From positions 1,426,001 through 1,490,000 of the forward strand of contig JAHBUD010000001.1 of the NCBI GenBank assembly GCA_019638255.1: DNA of 64,000 nucleotides, given 5' to 3'. Under the pieces are notes generated by a model. That model did no database searches, was not told the DNA's origin, and was given only the letters and a program-made list of their open reading frames with translations. Made by a program: the position numbers and the translations under genes. Positions 1 to 9,061 of the stretch are shown piece after piece. How positions within the stretch are numbered: position 1 is the first letter of the stretch; each line of letters starts with the position of its first letter. The stretch is from Cyclobacteriaceae bacterium. GTDB lineage: Bacteria; Bacteroidota; Bacteroidia; Cytophagales; Cyclobacteriaceae.

Positions 1-29
1 TATCTTTATGAACGGTAAAACTGTTCATC

Positions 30-1784
30 ATGAAAAAAGCTATCCTCTCTGCGGTCTTCTTGTTTTTTGTTTACGTTTTGAATGCGCAGGAGTTTTCTCC
101 ACGTTATTCGCTGGTAAAACTTAACAAGGAAGTCAACACCTATTATCATGATGCTGCTCCCATAATCTCCTTTGATGGCCAAAAACTTTATTTCTTTATC
201 CATAACCATCCGCAGAATACATTGGGCAAAACGGGTAGTGATGATATCTGGATGTCTACGTTGGGTGAGAATGGTGAATGGGGAGATCCTCAGCATTTAA
301 ACACACCTTTTAATATTCACCGAAGCAACCAGGTTTTTACCGCATTGCCGGATGGCTCACTCTTTATTAAAGGAGGCCGTGCAAAGGATACGAAGGGTTT
401 TTCGATCGTCAGTCCGTCCGGTGGTCTAACAGAAATTACTGTTCCTGGTTTTGCAGAGATGAACAAGGGGCGGTTTTACGGTGCCAGCATGTCGTCCGAT
501 ATGAAGCACATGATCATCTTCTTCAGCGAAATGGCCGCAAGTACGCGAAGCAGTTTATATGTAAGTAACCTGGGTAATGATGGCAAGTGGTCGCGCCCGG
601 TTAAGTTAAATATTTCAATTAAGGACGATGACTTTGGGCCTTTCATCGGGCCGGATGATAAGACGTTATACTTTGCCAGTGATCGAAATGTACCCGGCAG
701 GTTCGGGAAGTCAGATATTTATAAAACCACCCGACTGGATGACACCTGGCAAAAGTGGAGCGATCCGGTTAACATGGGTTCGCCTATCAATACCGCAGGT
801 GCTGAAATGTACTTTTGCATCGATCGCAACGGACAAGTGTTTATGAGTCGTGGTGTGATTGGCGATGGCGGAACGCTCGATTTATTCAAACTGATACCAC
901 GAGATATTACGGTGCGTGTGGCAGGCACAACATTCAATGAAAAAACACAACAACCTATTCCGGCAAGTGTGGAAGTTAAGCCAGTTGATATAGAGCTTAT
1001 CTCACTGCGAACAAAAACCGATGGAAAATACGAAACCAAAATTCCTGAGGTAGCAGGCTTTACGGTAAAAGCTTCTCAGGAAGGTTTTCTCCCCAAAGAA
1101 CTAACGCTTGAGCTTCCGGTATTGGGTAACGACACCATCGTGTATGTAGATTTATACCTTACCCCCATAGCGAAAAAACTTTTGCTGGCGGGCACCATTT
1201 ACGACAGTAAAACGATGAAACCCCTGTCTTCAAGCCTTCAGGTTCAGTTGAAAGGAGACCGCACGATAAACCTGAACCAACAAACGGATGGCACTTATGA
1301 GCAGGAAATAAAAAAAACCGGCTGGTATCTGCTTTCAGCATCTGCAGAGGGTTACATCAATGCTTACGACAGTGTTGAAGTGATTAGTGAAGAGATAACA
1401 CCGGTAATTAAAGATATTATACTTCAGGCCATTGAAATTGGAATGACTGTTCGATTAAAAAATATTTATTTCGATTTTGACAAGACCACATTGAAAAAGG
1501 AGTCTTTTATTGAACTGAATAAAGTGGTCGATTTTTTAAAGCGAAATCCGAAAGTTGAAATACAGATTGAAGGGCATACCGATAGCCGTGGAGCTGATGA
1601 ATACAACCTCAACCTTTCGCAGGGCAGGTCGCAATCGGTAGTAGATTATTTGGTGAGCCAGGGAGTAGATCGGAGCCGTTTACTGGCTAAGGGCTTTGGT
1701 GAAAGTGCCCCCATCGATACCAACGAAACCGATGAAGGACGCGCCAACAACAGGCGTGTTGAGTTTACGGTAGTAAAAAACTAG
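30..1784 (+). CDS. PD40-repeat OmpA family protein
   Basis: A 584-residue secreted envelope protein. Residues 1-20 are a signal peptide ending A-Q. Residues about 25-290 hold PD40-like beta-propeller strands (LYFASDR, SDIYKT types). Two carboxypeptidase-regulatory-like beta-sandwich segments follow at about 290-375 and 385-470. From about residue 476 a C-terminal OmpA domain begins with IYFDFDKTTLKKES and carries EGHTDSRG and NNRRVEF, the peptidoglycan-binding core. This PD40-CarboxypepD_reg-OmpA order is the architecture of PorE/SprE-like and related T9SS-associated proteins of Bacteroidota. By family it should anchor an outer-membrane or periplasmic complex to peptidoglycan; the actual partner is not shown by the neighbours. 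It stands alone, with the next gene 69 bp downstream. The start is well placed before the signal peptide. Confidence 0.9.
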   Translation: MKKAILSAVFLFFVYVLNAQEFSPRYSLVKLNKEVNTYYHDAAPIISFDGQKLYFFIHNHPQNTLGKTGSDDIWMSTLGENGEWGDPQHLNTPFNIHRSNQVFTALPDGSLFIKGGRAKDTKGFSIVSPSGGLTEITVPGFAEMNKGRFYGASMSSDMKHMIIFFSEMAASTRSSLYVSNLGNDGKWSRPVKLNISIKDDDFGPFIGPDDKTLYFASDRNVPGRFGKSDIYKTTRLDDTWQKWSDPVNMGSPINTAGAEMYFCIDRNGQVFMSRGVIGDGGTLDLFKLIPRDITVRVAGTTFNEKTQQPIPASVEVKPVDIELISLRTKTDGKYETKIPEVAGFTVKASQEGFLPKELTLELPVLGNDTIVYVDLYLTPIAKKLLLAGTIYDSKTMKPLSSSLQVQLKGDRTINLNQQTDGTYEQEIKKTGWYLLSASAEGYINAYDSVEVISEEITPVIKDIILQAIEIGMTVRLKNIYFDFDKTTLKKESFIELNKVVDFLKRNPKVEIQIEGHTDSRGADEYNLNLSQGRSQSVVDYLVSQGVDRSRLLAKGFGESAPIDTNETDEGRANNRRVEFTVVKN

Positions 1785-1853
1785 AATGCTAACTGTTCTT
1801 TGTGATTGTTTTCTGAACATTAATTTGAGTTATTCTATTTCGAAATTCCACAC

Positions 1854-2159
1854 ATGGCAGGCGAAGGTTTCATAAGACAAATGAACGAAACCCTGAAGTA
1901 CAACAGGGAGATGCTTCGCATGAAGCGCCACAAAGCCTTTGATAAAACCGATGGTGTACAATCCCGCACGACAAAACTGGAGGATGGTGTGGAAATGAGT
2001 GAAGCCGAACGGCAGGAATTTGTTCGTTCCCTTCAGGCAGAAAAAATGAGGGAGGAGAACCGAAGAATAATGGTTATGATGATTTCAGTAGTGATAACAT
2101 TACTGGTTATGCTCACTTTTTTTCCGGTGATAAAATTTATACTTAAACTTTTTTCTTAG
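1854..2159 (+). CDS. Small tail-anchored hypothetical protein
   Basis: A 101-residue protein of unknown function. The first 75 residues are strongly charged and look helical (MNETLKYNREMLRMKRHK, and a Glu/Arg-rich stretch around 45-70). Residues about 76-98 form one hydrophobic helix ending close to the C-terminus, so the protein is likely tail-anchored in the inner membrane with its helical part in the cytoplasm. It has the look of small conserved Bacteroidota proteins of unknown role. ATG start at the first codon; no operon partner is evident. Confidence 0.75.
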   Translation: MAGEGFIRQMNETLKYNREMLRMKRHKAFDKTDGVQSRTTKLEDGVEMSEAERQEFVRSLQAEKMREENRRIMVMMISVVITLLVMLTFFPVIKFILKLFS

Positions 2160-2229
2160 CAGGGATCTGGAGGAAGGTTCGGTGCACGTAACTTGATTAC
2201 ATTTTTGATACAATTGTAACCTCACAACA

Positions 2230-2517
2230 ATGGCAGCATACATCATCGTAGAAGTGGACATTCATAATCCGGTAAGGTATGAAGACTACAAGAAGTTAAC
2301 ACCCGGCATCGTTGAGTCGTATGGCGGAAAATTTATTGTTCGGGGTGGACAAACCGAAGCACTCGAAGGTTCCTGGGATCCGGGCCGGGTAGTTGTGCTT
2401 GAGTTTCCTTCAACCGATCAGGCCAAAGCATGGTACAACTCACCGGAGTATTCGGAAGCAAAGAAAATCCGGATGGAGACATCTACTGCAAAGATATTAT
2501 TGGTAGAAGGTTTTTAG
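2230..2517 (+). CDS. DUF1330 family protein
   Basis: A 95-residue cytoplasmic protein with the full DUF1330 fold (dimeric alpha-beta barrel, ferredoxin-like). Recognisable family features are the start AAYIIVEVDIHNPVRYEDYK, the central GGKFIVRGG and the PGRVVVLEFPS-AKAWYNSPEYSEAKKIR region. Length matches the usual 95-100 residues. No substrate is established for the family. It ends 7 bp from the convergent SLOG-domain gene. Confidence 0.9.
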   Translation: MAAYIIVEVDIHNPVRYEDYKKLTPGIVESYGGKFIVRGGQTEALEGSWDPGRVVVLEFPSTDQAKAWYNSPEYSEAKKIRMETSTAKILLVEGF

Positions 2518-2524
2518 GGTTTAA

Positions 2525-3031
2525 TCAGCGAATCTGATTCAAGCTGACATAATCTTTGATCAGCTTGATGGTATCTTCAATGGTGGATACGGTTACTACT
2601 TTGTAAGTACCGATTTTCTTGAAGAATAAGGTTGAGATTTCATCCTGCGCCAACAGTATTACTTTTTTGTTGGCCCGTAGTGCCAACGAAACTTCTGAGG
2701 CGGTTCCGGCTGCCATACCCAATACTACAAGTACGTGGCTGCTCAAGGCATTAATATTATTGCGTGCGCTGCCCATGCCGGTAATAATTTTGATCTGCGC
2801 ATAGCTTGATGCGCCCTTCGTTGTTTCACCGGGAAGCACAGCTACGGTCAGTCCATTATTGTCGGAAGCACCTTTTAATGCAGCGTTCATCACACCAAAC
2901 TCCCTGCCGCCTGAAAGCACTACCCAACCTTGTTTGGCAATGGCTGCGCCCAGGTCGTAAGCCAGTTCGTTCTCTTCGGGTGTTGCGTTTTCGCCTGGCC
3001 CCATCACGCCAATCATAACTTTTGACTTCAT
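2525..3031 (-). CDS. TIGR00725-type SLOG/LOG-like nucleotide-binding protein
   Basis: A 168-residue Rossmann-fold protein of the TIGR00725 / SLOG group, related to lysine-decarboxylase-like (LOG) and DprA-type folds. Visible features are the N-terminal strand VMIGVMGPG, the loop WVVLSGGREFGVMNAALKGA and the later GMAAGTASEVSLAL, at the positions of the GGxxGxM and PGGxGTxxE motifs of LOG proteins. The catalytic Arg/Glu pair of true LOG phosphoribohydrolases is not clearly present, so cytokinin-type activity should not be assumed; nucleotide or ligand binding is the safer statement. Convergent with the DUF1330 gene, and single-gene in context. Confidence 0.8.
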   Translation of the reverse strand: MKSKVMIGVMGPGENATPEENELAYDLGAAIAKQGWVVLSGGREFGVMNAALKGASDNNGLTVAVLPGETTKGASSYAQIKIITGMGSARNNINALSSHVLVVLGMAAGTASEVSLALRANKKVILLAQDEISTLFFKKIGTYKVVTVSTIEDTIKLIKDYVSLNQIR

Positions 3032-3081
3032 GATGGAAAGATACGATGGTGTATTTTGATAACAAGCGTTAGGCGGAGTGG

Positions 3082-3474
3082 CTAAAACTCATGATCACAA
3101 TCCATACAATGCCTGACTTTTTTCGGGGGGAATATTGCTACCAGGAGGGAAAGTAATAATGAAGTTATTTTCCAATGCAACTTTTTGGAATACCCTGATT
3201 CAATATTAACCGAATGACAACGCGGACAGCGTATTAAATCCTCATCGTCCGGTATTGTCCTTTCTTCCAATACCTGCTGCACTAGTGCGGCATCCTGTTC
3301 GAAGATATGAAGCCGAACACTGAACCGTGGATTATGGATCGGATAAAGATTAGCCAAGTTTTCCTCCGTTAAAAAACAAGGTATACCGTAAGCATCCAGC
3401 TTGGTTTTTGCCAAATGGGCCTCCATACTGGTTTTATAACTATTGAATACAATAATATTGTCACGGTCCTTCAT
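3082..3474 (-). CDS. DUF2007 domain protein with C-terminal zinc ribbon
   Basis: A 130-residue protein. Residues 6-70 match the DUF2007 (putative signal transducing protein) fold: IIVFNSYKTSMEAHLAKTKL then AYGIPCFLTEEN and the FSVRLHIFEQDAALVQQVL helix. The C-terminal half has CPRCHS at about 83-88 and HCMDCDHEF at the extreme end, a four-cysteine zinc ribbon split by a hydrophobic stretch (ITSLLLSLLVAIFPP). The hydrophobic insert may associate with the membrane. Function unknown; such proteins occur widely in Bacteroidota. No operon partner. Confidence 0.8.
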   Translation of the reverse strand: MKDRDNIIVFNSYKTSMEAHLAKTKLDAYGIPCFLTEENLANLYPIHNPRFSVRLHIFEQDAALVQQVLEERTIPDDEDLIRCPRCHSVNIESGYSKKLHWKITSLLLSLLVAIFPPKKVRHCMDCDHEF

Positions 3475-3565
3475 GCACTGAATCTATCCATACAATATAC
3501 AAGGATAACCCTGAAGATTGAAGAGCAGGAGTGTGGGTATTCGCTTGTAGTCCTGAATTTTTAAT

Positions 3566-3699
3566 GTCATTGCGAGGAACATTGACGAGACTACTCAACT
3601 ATACAAATCGCTTTGTGACGAAGCAATCCCTCATTACATAATGAAAACTAACCGAGGAGCTTGGCATTGCTTCTCCCGACTTGTCGGGATAGCAATGAC
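3566..3699. repeat. MITE-like nested palindromic intergenic repeat
   Basis: The 319-bp gap before the VWA gene contains a nested inverted repeat. GTCATTGC at 3566-3573 pairs with GCAATGAC at 3692-3699, and GAAGCAAT at 3620-3627 pairs with ATTGCTTC at 3666-3673. Just inside the right arm lies a perfect hairpin, TCCCGAC-TT-GTCGGGA (3674-3689). The wording (GTCATTGCGAGGAAC ... GACGAAGCAATCCC) is that of a dispersed repeat common between Bacteroidota genes. No coding capacity is seen; an open frame from 3641 runs through it only by chance. Confidence 0.7.
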
Positions 3700-3793
3700 G
3701 GTCACATTATTTAGGACTGAAACGGATACTCATTATCAGGAATGTAAACACATACTTTGTCGAAAGCTTGGGAAGATTTTTTACCTTCATAAT

Positions 3794-6610
3794 ATGAAAG
3801 CATGGCGACACAGCATACTGATTCTCATTGCAGCAACAGCGGCAAAGGCACAATCCCTTACGGAACCACAACAACGAGCGATCAATAATTATATCGTCAT
3901 GGTCAATCAGCTAACCACTGGGCTATCCGATTTGGGGCCTTCATTGGTAACGCCCTACCGGTCGATGCAGGAATACCGCAACAAGCCTCGCACGATTGCA
4001 CCCTATACATGTAAGCTGTCGGAGAAGAATTATTACGTTGACGAAGCGCGCAAAACATCCACTGCATTAGGATCTGGAGGGACAACATTTATGGCAAAAG
4101 CTGAGGCTGCACGAACGGCATGGCTGGCCGTGGATGGTACTTGTAAATCCATTGAAATCTATTTCCGGTTGAAGGATTACGAAACCGATAATTTCAAACA
4201 GTTTGAAGAACTGGTTGGAAATGTGGAAACGCAGGTAAAAGAATATGCCCGGCTGGTAAGGGAGATGCAGGTTGAAGCAGACAAACTCTATCAGAAACTT
4301 CAGCCCTACAATGCCTCGAACCCATACCACAAAGCCGGGAAACTAATGCATGACCAATTGATGTTTGAGCAGGAATTACTGGATGCCTGTGTCTTTAACG
4401 TTAACGAATCGGTACATACGGGTTGGCCTGTTGAGCGGGCAGAGAAGCACATACTTGATGATGTTCGAAGGGTGAGTGAATTGAAGAAGGGTGTTACGGG
4501 AATTCAATACCCCGCCTCATCCATGTACACCTCTTTTGTAGAAGGAATGGAATCGCTGCAAGCCACCAAGCGAAATGGTGTTGATGGCTACACGTACGAA
4601 AAGCAACATACCGATGCGCATAGCAACTCTGTTTATAAAAACCTGATCAATTATTATAACCATGTTGGCGTTTCATTTTACGAGAACTTTGTAAAGCAAT
4701 CGGTTTCAACTGGTTTTCGGGGTATATATTTTCTGGAATATGTTCCGGTGTTCAGCATTCGTACAACTGTAAAGAAAATTAACATAGAGGTTAAACCGTT
4801 TACTGATAAACCTGTGGCCTCCTTTACAGTAACCCCATCACCATCTCCCATAGCACCGGCAGTGTTCACTGCACTTTCCGATTATGTTCAGTTTATTAAT
4901 GACGGAGTTTCTCAGGTTAATCATTTGATGAACCCGATGCATAGTCTAAATACTTCGGCTTCGCACGGAAAGATACGCTTGCAATCAACCGGTAAAATGA
5001 ACCTTGAATATCATTACAAGAATTTTGAGCTGCCGGTAACGTTATACCAACGCGTAGTTGATCAAAACAAATCACTACCGTTAGCGTATCAAAAGCCACT
5101 TAACGATCAACTTGAAGTATTATACGGTATTCTTACTGAACTGAATCAATGGAACAATGTGCTGTTGGCTGGCTCGGCTTCCAGGCAGTTAACCAAAGAC
5201 AGCATGGACTATGTTTACGATATCATTGCCCGGTATCGGGTACTGGCCCAAGTGTTCGATGAAAAGAAGGAAAAGCTGTATCAAGATGTTCGCAGGGTTA
5301 TGGAATCCTACAAACCAGCGAACCCCAAAAGCTCGTGGCAGGTTTCGGGAAATTATTTGCAGACCTTACTGGATGAAAACCGTAAGGAGCTTTTTAAAGC
5401 AAAGAAGTTTTTAGCGGGCGACTCATTACAAAAGGCTGTTACGGAAAATATTGAAAGAATGTCTCGTGAATTGATTGTGAACGAATATTCTAATCTTGAA
5501 GGTTTGCAAAAGTATGGCCGCTCAAACGGTAATTGTCCGTATACGCCTTATGAGGACTTCGCGGAGTACTCCAAACGGTTTGCTGAATCCTTAAAAAAAA
5601 TGAAGCCCGGAAAAGCCGCCTCATCATACTACCGCCACCCCTACAATGAACTTCTTTATCAGTACAATCAACTATTGGTACGCGATCACAATAAATTTGC
5701 TGAGTTGGCGAAAATACCCTTACTAAAATCGGTACTTCAGGTGGAGGTATTTGAAATAGTGCCCCATCGTAAGCCTGAACCGGAAAGAGAGGTTGCAAAG
5801 GTTAATGAGAGCACGGCTCAAGCACCAGTGGTAGTTGCAGCTATTCCGGAACCTGTTGTAAAAGAAGAGACAGTGCGGCAAAAGGGCAAGAAAAGTACTC
5901 CTGATAGATATATGGAAAAGCAACCTGCTGGTGGTGTTGTGCGCGATACTGTTCGTGTTACCGATATCATACGCATTGAAACCATCCGGCACGACACCGT
6001 GTATATATCGAAGGTCGATACAGTTTATGTCGGCATTCCGGGTGAGAATCTTATGTCGATGGAAGGTTATGCTACCAATAATGTAGTATTGTTGTTGGAT
6101 ATCTCCGGATCGATGAACAACCCCGATAAACTGCCACTGCTCAAAAAGTCTGTTTTGTTGTTGATCAAGATGATGCGTCCTGAAGATCAGGTTTCCATTG
6201 TTACGTATGCGGGTAAAGCCAAAGTAGAGTTGCCGCCTACATCGTTCAAAGAGGAGGCTAAAATTGTACAGGTTATTGAACAACTGAAGTCAGATGGAAA
6301 AACTGATGGTATCGCAGGAATAAAGCTAGCGTACCAAGTAGCCGATAAAAACTACATCCGTGGCGGAAATAACCGTATAATCTTGGCTACTGATGGTGAA
6401 TTCCCGATTGGTAACCCAACTTACGAAATGGTTAAGAAGTTTGCTGCGGATGACATCTTTATTACGGTATTCAATTTTGGCAAAGCAACTAGTCCTGTCA
6501 AAAGTCTGCAACAACTGGCATCCTTCGGCCGGGGGAATTTTGAGCACATTACCCGCGAAAATGTCGATCTGAAACTTGTTACGGAAGTAAAGGCCAAGAA
6601 GAAAAAATGA
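3794..6610 (+). CDS. Secreted VWA-domain protein
   Basis: A 938-residue exported protein. I start it at 3794, where a signal peptide begins (MKAWRHSILILIAATAAKAQ); the same frame is open from 3641, but that part crosses the intergenic repeat. Residues about 25-660 are a long, helical, alpha-rich region with no recognised domain. A Pro/Glu/Lys-rich linker follows, then residues about 762-938 form a von Willebrand A domain with the MIDAS motif D-I-S-G-S, a later T-D-G-I and LATDGEFPIG. VWA domains bind metal-dependent protein ligands, so a periplasmic or surface adhesion or assembly role is reasonable. Between the halves, RDTVRVTDIIRIETIRHDTV is a low-complexity beta segment often seen as a linker in this phylum. 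Confidence 0.85.
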   Translation: MKAWRHSILILIAATAAKAQSLTEPQQRAINNYIVMVNQLTTGLSDLGPSLVTPYRSMQEYRNKPRTIAPYTCKLSEKNYYVDEARKTSTALGSGGTTFMAKAEAARTAWLAVDGTCKSIEIYFRLKDYETDNFKQFEELVGNVETQVKEYARLVREMQVEADKLYQKLQPYNASNPYHKAGKLMHDQLMFEQELLDACVFNVNESVHTGWPVERAEKHILDDVRRVSELKKGVTGIQYPASSMYTSFVEGMESLQATKRNGVDGYTYEKQHTDAHSNSVYKNLINYYNHVGVSFYENFVKQSVSTGFRGIYFLEYVPVFSIRTTVKKINIEVKPFTDKPVASFTVTPSPSPIAPAVFTALSDYVQFINDGVSQVNHLMNPMHSLNTSASHGKIRLQSTGKMNLEYHYKNFELPVTLYQRVVDQNKSLPLAYQKPLNDQLEVLYGILTELNQWNNVLLAGSASRQLTKDSMDYVYDIIARYRVLAQVFDEKKEKLYQDVRRVMESYKPANPKSSWQVSGNYLQTLLDENRKELFKAKKFLAGDSLQKAVTENIERMSRELIVNEYSNLEGLQKYGRSNGNCPYTPYEDFAEYSKRFAESLKKMKPGKAASSYYRHPYNELLYQYNQLLVRDHNKFAELAKIPLLKSVLQVEVFEIVPHRKPEPEREVAKVNESTAQAPVVVAAIPEPVVKEETVRQKGKKSTPDRYMEKQPAGGVVRDTVRVTDIIRIETIRHDTVYISKVDTVYVGIPGENLMSMEGYATNNVVLLLDISGSMNNPDKLPLLKKSVLLLIKMMRPEDQVSIVTYAGKAKVELPPTSFKEEAKIVQVIEQLKSDGKTDGIAGIKLAYQVADKNYIRGGNNRIILATDGEFPIGNPTYEMVKKFAADDIFITVFNFGKATSPVKSLQQLASFGRGNFEHITRENVDLKLVTEVKAKKKK

Positions 6611-6682
6611 TCATTGGGTAAAAATTAAACTTTCCTTGTAACATAGTTAGCAGCCCATCGTCTGGTTATTGGATTTTGATTA

Positions 6683-7195
6683 ATGGATCTGGAAACTTTT
6701 CAAAACCGCGTTCTATCTTCAAAAAGCAAGCTTTTCCGGTTTGCCTTGCGTATGCTGGGCAACGAAGATGAGGCCAAGGATGTATTGCAAGAGGTATTTA
6801 TACGGGTTTGGAATAATCGCGAGAAGATGGACCAGATCCAAAATATGGAAGCCTGGTGCATGCGGATAACAAAAAATCTTTCGCTTGACAGGTTAAGGTC
6901 GCTGCAACGAAAGGGCACTTATCCGATAGCGGAGGGCTTTGATATCAAACAAACTGATGCAACACCGGATGTTAAAATTGAATTGGGTGAAAGTATGTTG
7001 AATGTTAACCAATTGATAGCCTCACTGCCTGAAAAGCAACGGCAGGTTATTCACCTCCGCGATGTGGAAGGGTACACGTATAATGAGATCTGCGAAATTC
7101 TTGAACTGGATATGAATCAGGTAAAAGTGAGCTTGTTCCGGGCAAGAAACGCGGTCAAGGAAAAATTGATGAAAATCAATGCTTATGGACTCTAG
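6683..7195 (+). CDS. ECF-type RNA polymerase sigma factor
   Basis: A 170-residue sigma-70 family protein. Region 2 spans about 8-75 (FRFALRMLGNEDEAKDVLQE, then FIRVWNN and WCMRITKNLSLDRLR). Region 4 lies at about 112-165 (LPEKQRQVIHLRDVEGYTYNEI and the recognition-helix segment VKVSLFRARNAVKEKL). It is the usual ECF length. Its stop codon overlaps the start of the next gene by about 10 bp, which points to translational coupling with the probable anti-sigma factor, followed by two DUF4252 proteins. This set is recurrent in Bacteroidota, and the DUF4252 genes are plausible members of its regulon. Confidence 0.93.
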   Translation: MDLETFQNRVLSSKSKLFRFALRMLGNEDEAKDVLQEVFIRVWNNREKMDQIQNMEAWCMRITKNLSLDRLRSLQRKGTYPIAEGFDIKQTDATPDVKIELGESMLNVNQLIASLPEKQRQVIHLRDVEGYTYNEICEILELDMNQVKVSLFRARNAVKEKLMKINAYGL

Positions 7196-7703
7196 GAAAT
7201 TGGAAGAACTGTTACAAAAGTACTGGAATTGTGAGTCCTCATTGGAAGAGGAGGAACAGTTGCGTGAATACTTTAGGGGAGAAAATATACCCGATGCGTT
7301 AAGTGAAATGGCCAGGTTGTTCCGCTACTTTGATGAGCAGCGCGCCCGCACAACGGATGTTGAGTTTGATCCCACGATGCCCCTTCAGTTAAAAACAAAG
7401 CACTCCGATAAGAAAGGTAAGATTGTAAAATTATTTTATAACACGATGCGCATAGCGGCTGGCGTTGCGGTATTGCTGGCCGCGGTATACTTCGTACGCC
7501 AGGAAGTTAGAAACGATAATACCATTGCGGTTGAAGATACGTTTGATGACCCGCAAAAGGCTTTCGAGGAAACCAAACGCGCTTTATTAATGATTTCAAA
7601 AGGATTTGGTAATGCGGAGCAGCAAGCCAGGAAGATAAACATGTTTAACGAAGCACAAGAAAAAATTCAAACACCAACAACAGAAGAAAATTTTAATAAC
7701 TAA
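7185..7703 (+). CDS. Probable single-pass anti-sigma factor
   Basis: About 172 residues, starting at ATG 7185 (MDSRKLEELLQKYW); an ATG two codons earlier at 7179 is the alternative. The N-terminal 70 residues resemble the cytoplasmic part of anti-sigma/regulatory proteins (LLQKYWNCESSLEEEEQLREYF). One membrane helix follows (MRIAAGVAVLLAAVYFV, about 88-104), then a short acidic periplasmic tail. Overlap with the sigma gene and the one-helix topology support an anti-sigma role; no classical zinc HxxxCxxC motif is visible, so the assignment rests on context. Confidence 0.75.
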   Translation: MDSRKLEELLQKYWNCESSLEEEEQLREYFRGENIPDALSEMARLFRYFDEQRARTTDVEFDPTMPLQLKTKHSDKKGKIVKLFYNTMRIAAGVAVLLAAVYFVRQEVRNDNTIAVEDTFDDPQKAFEETKRALLMISKGFGNAEQQARKINMFNEAQEKIQTPTTEENFNN

Positions 7704-7831
7704 GTATTTACGAATATGAAATGAGCATAAACCAAACTATACCCAGCCATATGTTAATATGTGTGCTAATTCGGATGGGGAAGTTTTGATATGCGAATTC
7801 CATGTGACCTTAAAAAATAAATTATTAACAC

Positions 7832-8371
7832 ATGAAAAGGATAATCACATTAATTGTTTTGATTGCTTTGGGTACGGGAGTGTACGCACAGAATGAAGCC
7901 ATCAGTAAATTTTTTAACAAATACGCTACGGATGAGTCGTTTACCACCCAGGTAACGATATCCGGAAAGATGTTTAGCCTCTTTACAAACATGGAGGTTG
8001 ATAGCCCGGAGGATAAAGAAGTGCTGGAGGCTATTAGTAAGCTAAAGGGCCTTCGCATTATGGGAAAAGATAATACAAGTGATGCCCGGAATTTATACAA
8101 GGAGGCGTTTGGCATAATTACACAGAATAAATTCGAAGAAATTATGTCGGTGCGCGATAAAGATAAGGACATGAAGTTCTATATCGTTGAGAAGAGCCCC
8201 GGAAAAATAAGTGAGTTGGTTATGCTGTCCGGAAGTTCAAAGGATTTTATGATGATGACCTTATTTGGGGAAATTGATTTGAAGCAGGTTTCTCGCATCG
8301 GACAGAAAATGAATGTTAACGGTTTAGAGAATCTGGAGAAGATGGACGATAAACCAAAAAAGAAAAATTAA
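7832..8371 (+). CDS. DUF4252 domain-containing protein (first copy)
   Basis: A 179-residue exported protein with signal peptide MKRIITLIVLIALGTGVYAQ. The mature part has the DUF4252 pattern: SKFFNKYATDESFTTQVTISG, then LKGLRIMGKDN and a C-terminal YIVEKSPGKISELVMLSG segment. Function is unknown; the family is secreted or periplasmic and frequently follows ECF sigma/anti-sigma pairs. It ends in a Lys-rich tail and is followed by a strong terminator at 8398-8427. Confidence 0.88.
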   Translation: MKRIITLIVLIALGTGVYAQNEAISKFFNKYATDESFTTQVTISGKMFSLFTNMEVDSPEDKEVLEAISKLKGLRIMGKDNTSDARNLYKEAFGIITQNKFEEIMSVRDKDKDMKFYIVEKSPGKISELVMLSGSSKDFMMMTLFGEIDLKQVSRIGQKMNVNGLENLEKMDDKPKKKN

Positions 8372-8397
8372 TTTTAATCTGTATTCAGACCAGAAGA

Positions 8398-8427
8398 GCA
8401 ATCATCGAACCCGATGATTGCTTTTTT
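8398..8427 (+). terminator. Rho-independent terminator
   Basis: A perfect 10-bp stem, GCAATCATCG (8398-8407) with CGATGATTGC (8412-8421), a 4-nt AACC loop and six T residues. It closes the sigma/anti-sigma/DUF4252 unit and separates it from the second DUF4252 gene. Confidence 0.9.
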
Positions 8428-8453
8428 CGTATTACTTGTAACTCCTCCATCCC

Positions 8454-9002
8454 ATGAAAAATACTGTTCTTTTTGCGGCTTGCCTGGGTGTTGCTTTGCA
8501 ACTCTCTGCACAAACTAAAACCACTGAAAATCTGCAGCAACGCTACACCGGATCATTCTCTCTTTATTTTTACCAGAATACCCTCCGCATGCTTAATCAA
8601 ACCGAAAACAAGGAATTTGATGAGTTGATAAAGGATATCGAAAAGATGAAATTTCTGATGATTGAGAAAGATGCGCAGTTTAATGCCGCACAGTATTCAA
8701 AGCTTAAGAAGGAATATATAGCCGAAAGCTTTGAAGAAGTAATGACAACACGCGTTGAAGGCCGCAGTTTTGATGTACTGTTAAAGGAAAAATCAGATAG
8801 AATAAAGGGTGTAGTGGTGCTGGTCAATGATTCAGCGAGTTTATATGTGTTGGATATGGTCGGCAGTATTGCGTTGAATAAGATCCCCGACCTTTATAAG
8901 GCAATAGACGATAGCACGGATGTTGGAAAACGAATTAAAAGTTTCACCGATCGTAATGCAAAGCGGAAGGGAAACGACAAAGATGGAGATGATCATGATT
9001 AA
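8454..9002 (+). CDS. DUF4252 domain-containing protein (second copy)
   Basis: A 182-residue paralogue of the preceding DUF4252 protein. It has a signal peptide (MKNTVLFAACLGVALQLSAQ) and the same layout: an N-terminal LYFYQNTLRML segment, a central FDELIKDIEKMKFLMIEKD, and a C-terminal VVLVNDSASLYVLDMVGSI. It ends in a charged tail (KRKGNDKDGDDHD). Because a terminator lies between the copies it is probably transcribed separately. Function unknown; likely periplasmic. Confidence 0.85.
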   Translation: MKNTVLFAACLGVALQLSAQTKTTENLQQRYTGSFSLYFYQNTLRMLNQTENKEFDELIKDIEKMKFLMIEKDAQFNAAQYSKLKKEYIAESFEEVMTTRVEGRSFDVLLKEKSDRIKGVVVLVNDSASLYVLDMVGSIALNKIPDLYKAIDDSTDVGKRIKSFTDRNAKRKGNDKDGDDHD

Positions 9003-9061
9003 CAGAGTGTATGTTTAGTAGTGATTAAAACGTTTCCATTTAACTTATAATCTTTAATCTA

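Noticed and set aside
3641..3793. Extending the VWA protein by 51 N-terminal codons
   Set aside because: The extension runs through the MITE-like repeat, and a clean signal peptide starts at 3794.
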